Part shown: in pieces, positions 17,956-26,915 of the stretch | Position numbering within the stretch: position 1 is the first letter of the stretch | Layout of the letters: each line of letters opens with the position of its first letter | Assembly (NCBI GenBank): GCA_026415695.1 | Contig: JAOAGP010000053.1 | Location: 1 to 64,000 of the forward strand | Source: Thermodesulfovibrionales bacterium | GTDB lineage: Bacteria; Nitrospirota; Thermodesulfovibrionia; Thermodesulfovibrionales; Dissulfurispiraceae | Length of the DNA stretch: 64,000 nucleotides | Reading direction: 5' to 3' | Program-made: the position numbers and the translations under genes | Notes under the pieces: generated by a model | Told to the model about the DNA's origin: nothing | What the model saw: the letters and a program-made list of their open reading frames with translations, nothing else | Database searches by the model: none

Positions 17956-19356
17956 ATGATTAAGATGTCTGCTTGCTTAATGGTTTTGATGGTTTTTATG
18001 TTTTTTCAAGTAGATGTTGTTTGTAGTAATGACTATAAAGAGCAGACGCTAACCTTACCTACCAAAGATGCAGATATTGCATTAAATCAATCTGAAAAAA
18101 ACGAGATAGATATACTTTCAACAGTCTCAAACTGGATAACAAGTCATGAAGACCCTTTTATCCAAGCAGATAAAAAACCAGAGATTGAAGATGTATCATC
18201 CAAAGCAGAAAAACTCAATGAAGAAAATGCATCAGATACCCCCCCACCTCTTGGTATAAACTTCACAAAGAATGAAACTGCAAAAAAGGCCATAGACAAA
18301 AATATTGTTTTCTTTTCTGAGAGATTAAGACACAGGTTTTCGGTGTGGTTAGAAAGATCAGCCAAATATCTTGAGATAATGAAAGACATTCTGTCTGAAC
18401 GAGGGTTGCCAGAAGAACTCGTTTTTTTGCCAATCATTGAGAGTGGTTTTAACATGAATGCTTATTCACGGGCAAGTGCAGTAGGTCCATGGCAGTTTAT
18501 TGCTGGCACTGCCAAACGGTACGGGCTAACGATTGACTGGTGGAGGGATGAAAGAAAAGACCCTGTAAAGTCAACAGAGGCGGCGGCAAGTTATCTCAAA
18601 GACTTATACAGGATGTTTGGTGCATGGCATCTTGCACTTGCAGCATACAACGCTGGTGAGGGCAAGATCATGAAGGCACTCAGGAAAACAGGCAGCGATG
18701 ATTATTGGGATTTGTTAAAGACAAAGCAGATACACAACGAAACAAAGGAATATGTTCCAAGATACATCGCAGCAACAAAGATTGCAAGGACTCCTGATAA
18801 TTACGGATTTGAAAACCTTGAATATCAACCACCACTTGAGTTTGAAGAGGTCGTAATCACTGAACCTCTTGATATAGACACCATTGCTTTAGCTGCAGAG
18901 ACCACACCAGAGACTATCAAGGAGCTTAATCCAGAATTACGGAGGTGGTGCACTCCTCTTAATGTGAAGGAATACACTGTGAGGATACCGTTAGGCAGCA
19001 AGGAACTATTCTTTGAAAACCTTGAGACTATACCACAAGAAAAGAGATTATCATTTGACTATTACAAGGTAAAAAAAGGCGATACCATTAAGAAGGTGAG
19101 TATCAATACTGGTTATCCTGTAGCAGTCATACTTGCCCTTAATTCACTTCAGGGTATAGAGACATTGACACCGGGTGAGACCCTTAAATTACCTCCGAGA
19201 GACAAGTTTACCCTTGATTTGACTGACCTAAGAGAAAAAAACAGGTCTTCTATAAAACAGATAGCTTATAAGAAATCAGATAAAGGGAATACAAAAAAAG
19301 GCACATCAAAGAAACCAAATCCCAAGTCTAAAAAACAAGTAAAGAAGAAGGTTTAA
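17956..19356 (+). CDS. mltD: MltD-like membrane-bound lytic transglycosylase with LysM
   Basis: The enzyme cleaves peptidoglycan glycan strands with formation of 1,6-anhydro ends. An N-terminal hydrophobic segment (residues 1-25) acts as signal peptide. The SLT domain (about 120-270) has the catalytic Glu162 in L-P-I-I-E-S-G, followed by the conserved S-A-V-G-P-W-Q-F and A-Y-N-A-G-E-G motifs. One LysM module follows near residues 365-412 (K-K-G-D-T). E. coli MltD carries two LysM modules. The C-terminus is a lysine-rich tail. AAGGGGTGAAAAC precedes the ATG. The gene is convergent with the aldolase gene. Confidence 0.9.
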   Translation: MIKMSACLMVLMVFMFFQVDVVCSNDYKEQTLTLPTKDADIALNQSEKNEIDILSTVSNWITSHEDPFIQADKKPEIEDVSSKAEKLNEENASDTPPPLGINFTKNETAKKAIDKNIVFFSERLRHRFSVWLERSAKYLEIMKDILSERGLPEELVFLPIIESGFNMNAYSRASAVGPWQFIAGTAKRYGLTIDWWRDERKDPVKSTEAAASYLKDLYRMFGAWHLALAAYNAGEGKIMKALRKTGSDDYWDLLKTKQIHNETKEYVPRYIAATKIARTPDNYGFENLEYQPPLEFEEVVITEPLDIDTIALAAETTPETIKELNPELRRWCTPLNVKEYTVRIPLGSKELFFENLETIPQEKRLSFDYYKVKKGDTIKKVSINTGYPVAVILALNSLQGIETLTPGETLKLPPRDKFTLDLTDLREKNRSSIKQIAYKKSDKGNTKKGTSKKPNPKSKKQVKKKV

Positions 19357-19363
19357 AAAAGAT

Positions 19364-20458
19364 TTAAGACCTTTTGGTTCTAAGAATGTCCATTAAGGCG
19401 GTGTTCTCTATCCTTATAATTTCATCAAGACACTGCTGAAATCCCTCTTTTGAGGCAACGAAGATGCCATGTCCATAGACTATTACAGCGTTTGATTGTT
19501 TCATTGCATTTGGAACGGTATTTACTAATGCATTTGTCCCTGTGCCAATCTCCCCCGAAACAATAGGTATCCCTGCAAAATATCTTTCCTTCTTGCACGA
19601 TTGATAACACATATCTCCTCTCACACAGTCTCTTTCATCGCACAGCATGGATTGTATGACTGTGAAAGGCGGATGTCCGTGAATGATATATCTAAAATCT
19701 GTATTCAAATATACCGACCTGTGTGTTGAAAACTCTGATGATGCGATAATCCCGTTTGTTGATGACATATCTAATGGGACGGTCACGATTGTGTCCTCTA
19801 ATTCGTCAAGACTACTTCCTGTCTGACTGATGTGTATGAGTCCATCATTGATAAAGGATATGTTGCCAAAATATGAATCCACGAGTCTTAATGATACTAA
19901 TGCCTTTCCAGCCTCAAAGATAGAGCCTTCCTTGAGATTTAGGGGTTGTATCTCTTTTATGAGATTGTAAATTGCCTTTGGTATTGCCTCTTTTAGATTT
20001 ATCCTATCAACAAAATACTTAACAAATAGGCTAAAAAATGTAGAACTGATGTTTATGTATGCCTGTTCAGGTGAGACCATACCGTAAGCGACTACCCTGC
20101 CATCCCTTGAAACTGCTGATTTCCTCTTTGACAATGCCTGTATTATGGACTGTTTATTTACCTTTTCAATTACTGGAAAGTCATGAAAAAATGTCCTTGT
20201 TTCGCAATCTTGGGGTATGATGACTTTGTCTTTAGAGACAACGAGGGATTCAATGATTTTTTTGTAGGGCTCAACTGGTTTGGCTATGATGAGGGAATTA
20301 ATATTCATCTCATCAAATATCGTTACGAGGGATTTTGATAATCTTGTGTTTGAATACACCCTATCGTCTGATGCTATGAAGACAGTTTCTTTTGGATTAA
20401 CCAGTCCCTGTTGCTCAAGTTTTTTAAGGTATTTTTCAATGAGCCTTTTCATCCGCAA
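19364..20458 (-). CDS. class II aldolase/adducin-family protein with N-terminal extension and four-cysteine loop
   Basis: The C-terminal half (about residues 170-364) is a zinc-dependent class II aldolase domain. It has F-G-N-I-S at 197-201, the acid/base Glu242 region S-S-E-F-S-T-H, and zinc ligands H260, H262 and H330 (H-G-H and Y-G-H-G-I-F). Family members normally have about 210-230 residues. This one has 364 because of an extra N-terminal region of unknown fold. A loop after the zinc site holds C273, C278, C284 and C288, an arrangement that could bind zinc or an Fe-S cluster. The start overlaps the AOR gene by 23 bases, and a second in-frame ATG lies two codons later. The sugar-phosphate substrate is unknown. 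Confidence 0.78.
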   Translation of the reverse strand: MRMKRLIEKYLKKLEQQGLVNPKETVFIASDDRVYSNTRLSKSLVTIFDEMNINSLIIAKPVEPYKKIIESLVVSKDKVIIPQDCETRTFFHDFPVIEKVNKQSIIQALSKRKSAVSRDGRVVAYGMVSPEQAYINISSTFFSLFVKYFVDRINLKEAIPKAIYNLIKEIQPLNLKEGSIFEAGKALVSLRLVDSYFGNISFINDGLIHISQTGSSLDELEDTIVTVPLDMSSTNGIIASSEFSTHRSVYLNTDFRYIIHGHPPFTVIQSMLCDERDCVRGDMCYQSCKKERYFAGIPIVSGEIGTGTNALVNTVPNAMKQSNAVIVYGHGIFVASKEGFQQCLDEIIRIENTALMDILRTKRS

Positions 20459-22175
20459 TAATTATCCTTCCCTGTTTATCAGCACCCCTTAATGTGTAAT
20501 ATCTACCTCTTGCATCTAAAAAATCCTGTCTGTTTATTGGTCTTATCTTGACATTTTTTGACGAACTCCCTTCTTCTTCAAAAAACCTTTGTGGTAAATC
20601 ATCGTCTTTTGAGGTAAAACCATTCTTGTTATTAAGCACTCTCTCTAATCTGCAGATCCTATCCCCAATCTCCAAAAGGCTTTGGACATTGTGTGTCAAA
20701 CCAGTTACAGCATTTAGGATATTTGCAAACTCCTCCAATGATACCGCAAAGAAGATGAACTTGCAGGCAGTCAGGGAATCTATGATGGCATTTGTATCCT
20801 CTGCAATCTTTATTATCCGAGCCTTACCTTCAAATGAAAATCTATCAGTAGCAACAGGTTTGCGTAGTATCTCATGACTAATGGGATATGCCCGCAAATG
20901 ACAACCACCTCTGTTTGAAACCGCATATCCCAATGCCATTCCGTATGAACCACGAGGGTCGTATGCTGGTAATTCAAGTCCTTTTACAGACATACTTAAA
21001 TGTCTCATACCGACACTATCAGCATATCTCAAAGAACCTTCACCCAAGATAAACCCCAAATTACCATTTCTATGGGCAATATCATGTATTAGTTGCAAAA
21101 TGCCTTTAGGCTCAAATACCTGTCCGCTTATTTCTTTGTAACAGGCAATGGTTGAGGCTGTGCTTATAGTATCAAGCCCGTAGAGGTTACAGAGTCTATT
21201 TGCCTCTGTGATTATCTCAAGAGAGTAATTGCAATTTAAAGCACCGAAATGTGAGAGTGTTTCGTATTCAGGTATCGGCATTTCGTCTTTACCTGTTTTC
21301 TTACAAAGTATGGGGCATCCATTACATCCGCTACTGATAGATTTATAATTATGATTGATTGCATATGCTGAATACCTTGAGGAATGCTCAAAGAATGTCT
21401 TTTTGAAGTTTTCCGTTGGTTCAAGCCTTTTAGCATGTATTACATCTACAAGACATGCAGTGCCGTATCTATGTAGTCCAAACTCACCATATATTGCAGG
21501 TGATGCCCTCAAGAGCCTCATTACATCCTTAACTGCGGTTTTTAAACTATCAGGATGATGTATTTGTATGGGGTTATCACCTCTTACTGCAATATACTTT
21601 AGCCTCTTGTATCCCATCACAGCCCCAAGCCCGCCCCTACCAGCATGATAGTGACCATTGTCAAACACAATGGATGCAAACCTGACAAGGTTTTCACCAG
21701 CAATGCCTATCACTGCGGTTGAGTATTTATCTTTAAAATGCTCAAAAACCTGTTTTGTATTTAGCCCAGATGCCCAAGTGCCATCCTCAATCCTTACTAA
21801 ACCACCATCTATTACGATACCAACCCACTTGTCAGACATACCGACTATCTCAAGATAATCAAATCCAGCCTTTTTTAAGGATGTGCCAAACCTTCCACCA
21901 ACTGATGAGTCAAAGACGGTGTTAGTAAGTGGTGAACGGCTTATCACAGACATCCTGCCAGATGTAACCGAAGGAGTTGCTAAAAGAGGACCAGTAGCAA
22001 ATATAATCGGTATCTCCTCTGAAAAAGGGTCTTTTGTTATCCTGTCAGAGATGATTGAGACACCAAATCCCCTGCCACCTAAATACCTTTTACAAAGCAC
22101 TTCATCAGTATCAAAAATTTCAAAGGACTTTGTAGTGAGGTCTATCTTTAGATTTTTGCCAGTGTATCCAAACAT
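20436..22175 (-). CDS. aor: aldehyde:ferredoxin oxidoreductase (AOR) family enzyme
   Basis: AOR-family enzymes use a tungsten or molybdenum bis-pyranopterin cofactor and a [4Fe-4S] cluster to oxidise aldehydes to acids with ferredoxin. The 579-residue protein begins with the typical Y-X-G-K-X-L-X-I-D-L and Y-L-G-G-R-G-F-G. It has A-T-G-P-L and the Fe-S cysteines C-N-G-C-P-I-L-C, with the fourth cysteine much later in L-T-A-C-K. It is translationally coupled to the class II aldolase downstream, so the aldehyde it oxidises may come from that enzyme. No Shine-Dalgarno is visible. A TATACT lies eight bases upstream of the ATG. Confidence 0.93.
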   Translation of the reverse strand: MFGYTGKNLKIDLTTKSFEIFDTDEVLCKRYLGGRGFGVSIISDRITKDPFSEEIPIIFATGPLLATPSVTSGRMSVISRSPLTNTVFDSSVGGRFGTSLKKAGFDYLEIVGMSDKWVGIVIDGGLVRIEDGTWASGLNTKQVFEHFKDKYSTAVIGIAGENLVRFASIVFDNGHYHAGRGGLGAVMGYKRLKYIAVRGDNPIQIHHPDSLKTAVKDVMRLLRASPAIYGEFGLHRYGTACLVDVIHAKRLEPTENFKKTFFEHSSRYSAYAINHNYKSISSGCNGCPILCKKTGKDEMPIPEYETLSHFGALNCNYSLEIITEANRLCNLYGLDTISTASTIACYKEISGQVFEPKGILQLIHDIAHRNGNLGFILGEGSLRYADSVGMRHLSMSVKGLELPAYDPRGSYGMALGYAVSNRGGCHLRAYPISHEILRKPVATDRFSFEGKARIIKIAEDTNAIIDSLTACKFIFFAVSLEEFANILNAVTGLTHNVQSLLEIGDRICRLERVLNNKNGFTSKDDDLPQRFFEEEGSSSKNVKIRPINRQDFLDARGRYYTLRGADKQGRIIIADEKAH

Positions 22176-22214
22176 GATTAAAAAGTATATACACTCTTTA
22201 AGGGTTTTTTAAAG

Positions 22215-22243
22215 TTGTCATTCTTTTCTAACATCCTTAAAAT
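22215..22243 (+). promoter_or_regulatory. putative sigma-70 promoter of pbpC, possibly giving a leaderless transcript
   Basis: TTGTCA at 22215-22220 and TAAAAT at 22238-22243 are spaced by 17 bases. The ATG at 22250 begins six bases after the -10 element and has no Shine-Dalgarno, so transcription would start at or next to the start codon. Confidence 0.5.
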
Positions 22244-22249
22244 ACATCT

Positions 22250-24358
22250 ATGCATACAATCCCGTCTATAAACTTGGTTAAGTTTTTGTCTGTTGTCTTA
22301 TTTGTAGTTTTAGCATCTCCCAACATTGCTTTTGGCATCCCTTCATTTGAAGATGTAAAAACTAAATGGCAATCATCTGAAGTTATGATATACGACAGAA
22401 AGGACAGACTTATTCAAACCGTTAGGACAGATTACAAAAAGAGGGCACTTAAGTGGGTGGGCATTAATGACATATCAAGAAATATGGTAGATGCAGTATT
22501 GTCTTCAGAGGATAGACGATTTTTTGAGCATTCTGGCGTTGATTGGCTTGCGGTGGGGTCTGCACTCCTTGAAAATATTACTGGCAGGTCAACCCGTGGT
22601 GCAAGTACGATCACGATGCAATTGGCAAGTATTTTAATAGGGCAAAAAGGGAAAAAAGACATTAATGAAAAAATAAGACAGATAAAAACCGCAAGGCAAC
22701 TGGAAGACATTTGGACTAAAGATAATATACTTGAGGCATATCTAAATCTCATATATTTTAGAGGCGACTTGCAGGGTATTTCATCGGCAGCAAACATCCT
22801 CTTTGGAAAATCTCCATCAAGTCTTACTGCAATTGAATCTGCGATGCTTGCATCACTTATAAGGAATCCAAATGCATCAGTGCAAAAGGTTGTTTTTAGG
22901 ACATGCAATATATTGGATAAGATGCAGATACCTTATGACAAGGAATCAGTCAATAAGACGGTTTCAGATGCCTTGATGTTAGTAAAAAGCAACAAGAATA
23001 GCCCGAGTTTTGCACCACACATTGTAAGACACCTTGATTTATCATCAGGCAAAAGGATAAAGACTACTATTGACATGGACCTTCAGACATTTGCTCAAGA
23101 GACATTAAAGAAACACCTAATGGTTTTACAAAGAAGCAATGTCAATGAGGGTGCTACAGTCATTATTGAAAACAAAACAGGCAATGTATTGGCTTATTTG
23201 AGTGTAAGTAATGATTTTAAGCATGTTGATGGCGTGGTGGCTAAAAGACAGGCAGGTTCTACCTTAAAACCTTTTTTATATGCACTTGCCTTGTCAAGAG
23301 GGGTATTAAATGCATCGTCTTTGTTAGAAGACGCACCTGTAAGTATCTCAACGGAAAGGGGTTTATACCTACCTAAAAACTACAATGAATCCTACAAGGG
23401 TTTGGTCACAGTAAGAACAGCCCTTGCATCCTCACTAAACACACCTGCGGTTAAAACACTTACAATGGTTGGTATAGAGGACTTCTATGAAATTTTAGTA
23501 AAACTCGGATTTGACATCAATGAAAATGCCGATTTCTACGGTTACGCCTTGGCACTTGGGGGTGTAGATGTCTCTTTGCTTGAGTTAACAAATGCTTATA
23601 GGGTGTTAGCAAACGGTGGGATTTTTTCAAGAACGAGGTTTAGTTATTCACAGGGTAGGGCGGTTTCAAAGAGGGTATTGGGTGAGGATGTAGCCTTTAT
23701 AATATCAGACATCTTGTCTGACAGGGCAGCAAGACAGGTAACCTTTGGTATGGAGAATCCCTTGTCCACTAAATCGTGGAGTGCTGTAAAGACAGGGACG
23801 AGCAAGGACATGAGGGATAACTGGTGTATAGGTTATTCAGATACCTACACCGTTGGTGTGTGGGTAGGAAATTTCTCTGGTGCTGCTATGTGGAATATTT
23901 CTGGGATTTCTGGCTCTGCACAGATTTGGCAGGAGATTATGAATCATCTGCACCGTCAAAAGTTTTCAAGACAGCCAAAGGCTCCCAAAGATGTTGTTAA
24001 GAAAGACATCTTTATAGATTCTTTTAGCGGTGTAGTAAGCGAATGGTTTATTAAAGATAGCCAAATCCCCACAGACAACAGCCTAATCGCAGTCTCGAGA
24101 CAGGGACATGAGGCAAGGATAATCTATCCTCCAACCTCAACAGTAATCGTCATTGACCCTGACATACCAAATACAGAGCAGGCGGTATTCTTTGAGATAA
24201 TGGGTGGTAACATCGGAATGAGTGTTTTTGTGGGAGATGACAAGATAGCAATCTATGGTAATATCGCAATATGGCAACCGAGGGTTGGACAACACAAGGT
24301 TAGATTAATAGATGTAAAAGGTGCTATTAGGGATGAGATTGAGATCTTTGTGAGGTAA
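22250..24358 (+). CDS. pbpC: penicillin-binding protein 1C-type bifunctional peptidoglycan synthase
   Basis: The protein polymerises and cross-links peptidoglycan in the periplasm. A membrane anchor lies near residues 10-30. The glycosyltransferase domain (GT51) has Glu87 in S-S-E-D-R-R-F-F-E-H-S-G and R-G-A-S-T-I-T-M-Q-L-A. The transpeptidase domain has S337-T-L-K340, S-S-L-N and K514-T-G. A C-terminal beta-sandwich of the BiPBP_C type (about 600-702) is characteristic of PBP1C. The 702-residue length is slightly below E. coli PBP1C. The gene end overlaps the convergent nagA-like gene by 32 bases. Confidence 0.92.
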   Translation: MHTIPSINLVKFLSVVLFVVLASPNIAFGIPSFEDVKTKWQSSEVMIYDRKDRLIQTVRTDYKKRALKWVGINDISRNMVDAVLSSEDRRFFEHSGVDWLAVGSALLENITGRSTRGASTITMQLASILIGQKGKKDINEKIRQIKTARQLEDIWTKDNILEAYLNLIYFRGDLQGISSAANILFGKSPSSLTAIESAMLASLIRNPNASVQKVVFRTCNILDKMQIPYDKESVNKTVSDALMLVKSNKNSPSFAPHIVRHLDLSSGKRIKTTIDMDLQTFAQETLKKHLMVLQRSNVNEGATVIIENKTGNVLAYLSVSNDFKHVDGVVAKRQAGSTLKPFLYALALSRGVLNASSLLEDAPVSISTERGLYLPKNYNESYKGLVTVRTALASSLNTPAVKTLTMVGIEDFYEILVKLGFDINENADFYGYALALGGVDVSLLELTNAYRVLANGGIFSRTRFSYSQGRAVSKRVLGEDVAFIISDILSDRAARQVTFGMENPLSTKSWSAVKTGTSKDMRDNWCIGYSDTYTVGVWVGNFSGAAMWNISGISGSAQIWQEIMNHLHRQKFSRQPKAPKDVVKKDIFIDSFSGVVSEWFIKDSQIPTDNSLIAVSRQGHEARIIYPPTSTVIVIDPDIPNTEQAVFFEIMGGNIGMSVFVGDDKIAIYGNIAIWQPRVGQHKVRLIDVKGAIRDEIEIFVR

Positions 24359-25193
24359 GAGAAATATATCTTTTTGGATTTTCATCTATTGCCGTGTTTA
24401 CCGTATCAGCATCAAATCCAAGTTTTTTGAGCCTTTCTGATGATTTAGCAATATCCATGCACCCTCCTAATAACCTACCATCATCTGACCTCATGCCCCC
24501 ATCATAAGAGGCTTTTCCCCTGACCATATCAGAGATTAATATGACCCTGTCCTTTCTTTTTAGCCTGAATATCATCTCTATTGTCTTTTGATGAAGGTGG
24601 TAGCCATCAGCAATCACCTCAACATACACCTCCTGATTCATTAACCCAAAGCCAGCAATACCCAATTCCCTATGATGAAAGCCTCTCATGGCATTAAACA
24701 GGTGAGTGATGCCCTTTGCACCATGATTAAATCCTGCATCTGTCTCATTAAATGTGGCATCAGAGTGCCCCATGCTTACCGTGATGCCCAAGTCAGTGGC
24801 AAGCCTTATGATATTTAATGCACCGTCTAATTCCGGTGCTATGGTGATAATCTTGATAACATCCTCAAAGCCATCAATCAACTCTCTGAATGTGTATTCA
24901 GAAGGAGGCAAGAAATTAATCTTATTTAATGCCCCGCACATATTGGGATTTAGAAAGGGTCCTTCAAGGTTTACACCCAATATCCTTGCCTGTTTTTCTG
25001 ATTGCCTTTGCATTGCTTGAGATATGGCATGTATTTGCCTACGCATGTTTTTTATTGTGGATGGATATATCGTTGGCAAGAAGGCATCGGTGCCATTTGA
25101 TTTTAGTGCTTCAGACATCTTTAAGATGTCATCAGGTGCCCCCGTCTGTGTATCAAGGGCACCAATGCCGTGGATGTGTAAGTCTATGGGCAT
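24327..25193 (-). CDS. NagA-like N-acetylglucosamine-6-phosphate deacetylase, short form
   Basis: The protein belongs to the amidohydrolase fold of NagA, which deacetylates N-acetylglucosamine-6-phosphate in amino-sugar recycling. It begins directly with D-L-H-I-H-G and keeps E in N-L-E-G-P-F, H in M-G-H-S-D-A-T, H in T-H-L-F-N-A-M and D in I-S-D-M. The 288-residue length is about 90 less than usual, because the N-terminal beta-sandwich strand region before the D-L-H-I-H motif is missing. No upstream frame adds it, since the kelch-like gene ends four bases earlier. Whether it acts on cell-wall sugars is inferred from its position between cell-wall and surface genes. Confidence 0.8.
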   Translation of the reverse strand: MPIDLHIHGIGALDTQTGAPDDILKMSEALKSNGTDAFLPTIYPSTIKNMRRQIHAISQAMQRQSEKQARILGVNLEGPFLNPNMCGALNKINFLPPSEYTFRELIDGFEDVIKIITIAPELDGALNIIRLATDLGITVSMGHSDATFNETDAGFNHGAKGITHLFNAMRGFHHRELGIAGFGLMNQEVYVEVIADGYHLHQKTIEMIFRLKRKDRVILISDMVRGKASYDGGMRSDDGRLLGGCMDIAKSSERLKKLGFDADTVNTAIDENPKRYISLTSQRSQSHP

Positions 25194-25197
25194 ATTT

Positions 25198-26817
25198 TTA
25201 AGGTTGCGAAAATTCCCCTAAAACAGTCTGCCCAATGTTTGTAATCCCCCGAAATGTAAGGCTAAATACACCACCTAATGATAAACCACCGGGTGGATCA
25301 ATCTTGATGGTGTTTACATAATAACCTGATGCCGGTCTAAAGTGTAAAGTAACCTTATTTTCAGTGCCACTATCATACGATGCAGTACAGATGTTACCAC
25401 AATTAATCCTATTATAATTATCAACTATGGTACCTAAACCAGTCTTTACAACACCAATGTATCTGTCATTAGCTGATAATAATAGTAGAGATGGATTAAG
25501 TGTGGTTTCATTAGGAGATGTGACTGAGACATTGTCAGCACTTGCTAAATCTGGTTTGCCATTATAAGCCTGTGGTGTGAAACCATTTGTGTCAAATAAG
25601 ACCCTATAATCACCACTTGCAAGATTATCAAATACAAACTGCCCTTGTGCATTTGTCATAACAGACTTTATCATTGTATTGTCAGGTGCAGGAGGGTAAA
25701 GTTTTACGATTACCCCACCTATAGCTTTTTCAAGATTGTCCTTTACTTGTCCACTTATTTTGCCACCTAATGACCCTTTACCATAATAGACTGTTGTTGA
25801 GCCAGTGCAATTGTAATTACCGACGATATAATAGATATTGCCACTTGTAACCGCAGCCTTGCCCGGTGTCAGTGCCACTGGTAAGGAAGTATCTTGTATC
25901 CATGAACCCAATGAACCATCTGGTTGGACCTTGCTGTAATAAACATCTGTACCATTCATCAATACATAGAGTCTGTCATTTTCAATAAAGAAACTTGCAT
26001 GAACCTGACTTACAGCATAGGGTAGTGGTGTAGTCTCTGTCCAAGCACCCAATGCACCTGTTGTAAGTGACACAGTGGTGTAATAAACCTTGTCTGATGT
26101 TGTGCTATCAGAGGTTCTGCCAAGTATGAGGTATGCCTTAGCATTATAAAAAACAAGTGCCCCCTCACCTGCACCTGTTACAGATGGAAGGGCAGTAGCA
26201 GTCTGCCATGGGCCGGGTAAACCTGTGGCTGGGTTAAGTTGTGAGTAGTAAAGCCTATCAGTCCATTTATATGGAGTCCCAAAGGCATTCCTACCACCGC
26301 CTACATAGAGGTAGCCATTATATGCAGCGACATAAGGGAATGAGCCAATCCATTGAGGCATTGCATTAGTAGATTGTGTCCAAGATGCGATAGTGCCATC
26401 TAAATCATTTGGTTTTGTATACCAGACATTTCCATCCCAGCTTGGACTGTTTATTGCACCACCTGCAATGTAAATGTAACCGTTTTGCTCTGCAATACCA
26501 GCAGCTACCCTAATAAAATTTCCCGTTCCCCCGCCTGTCTCAGCCCAAGTGCCTAATACCCCATCACCTATATCTTTTGTAAAAAAAACCTTACCATCAC
26601 CAGTCCCATTACTACATGCAGTACCACTTGTCCCTCCACCGACTGCATAAAAATAATCTACCCCTCCTATGTTAACCTTAGTAACTGCAGGTAATACCCT
26701 CACAGACCCCATCGCGGTATTAGTAGCCCAATTTATTGCTGCCTGCGCATTGTCTGTGATTAATAAAACTAAATAAAGAAAACCAATGATCCCCGCAATC
26801 CTTATTAATCTACTCAT
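25198..26817 (-). CDS. secreted kelch-like beta-propeller protein with carboxypeptidase-regulatory-like domain
   Basis: I chose the ATG at 26817 because AAGGAGGGG lies just upstream and a clean signal peptide follows (S-R-L-I-R, hydrophobic core, D-N-A-Q-A). The open frame extends further upstream but overlaps the divergent gene there. The mature protein of about 515 residues has several kelch-like blades, with repeats such as G-X-I-Y-I-A-G-G, G-Y-L-Y-V-G-G-G and L-G-X-W-X-X-T. A carboxypeptidase-regulatory-like beta-sandwich follows (G-K-I-S-G-Q-V-K). The C-terminal module has I-N-C-G-N-I-C-T-A-S-Y, a pattern often seen in surface proteins. The function is not known. Confidence 0.78.
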   Translation of the reverse strand: MSRLIRIAGIIGFLYLVLLITDNAQAAINWATNTAMGSVRVLPAVTKVNIGGVDYFYAVGGGTSGTACSNGTGDGKVFFTKDIGDGVLGTWAETGGGTGNFIRVAAGIAEQNGYIYIAGGAINSPSWDGNVWYTKPNDLDGTIASWTQSTNAMPQWIGSFPYVAAYNGYLYVGGGRNAFGTPYKWTDRLYYSQLNPATGLPGPWQTATALPSVTGAGEGALVFYNAKAYLILGRTSDSTTSDKVYYTTVSLTTGALGAWTETTPLPYAVSQVHASFFIENDRLYVLMNGTDVYYSKVQPDGSLGSWIQDTSLPVALTPGKAAVTSGNIYYIVGNYNCTGSTTVYYGKGSLGGKISGQVKDNLEKAIGGVIVKLYPPAPDNTMIKSVMTNAQGQFVFDNLASGDYRVLFDTNGFTPQAYNGKPDLASADNVSVTSPNETTLNPSLLLLSANDRYIGVVKTGLGTIVDNYNRINCGNICTASYDSGTENKVTLHFRPASGYYVNTIKIDPPGGLSLGGVFSLTFRGITNIGQTVLGEFSQP

Positions 26818-26915
26818 GACTCCCCTCCTTAAAAGGTATTTTTTGCGCTCAAACTTGATATAATAATACGAGAAATTGATATAAATGTCTATATTAAAAA
26901 GCAGGTTATAACAAC

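Noticed and set aside
19345-19376. Inverted repeat between mltD and the aldolase gene as terminator
   Set aside because: The pairing (AAGGT/ACCTT with imperfect AT pairs) is weak and no T-run follows on either strand.
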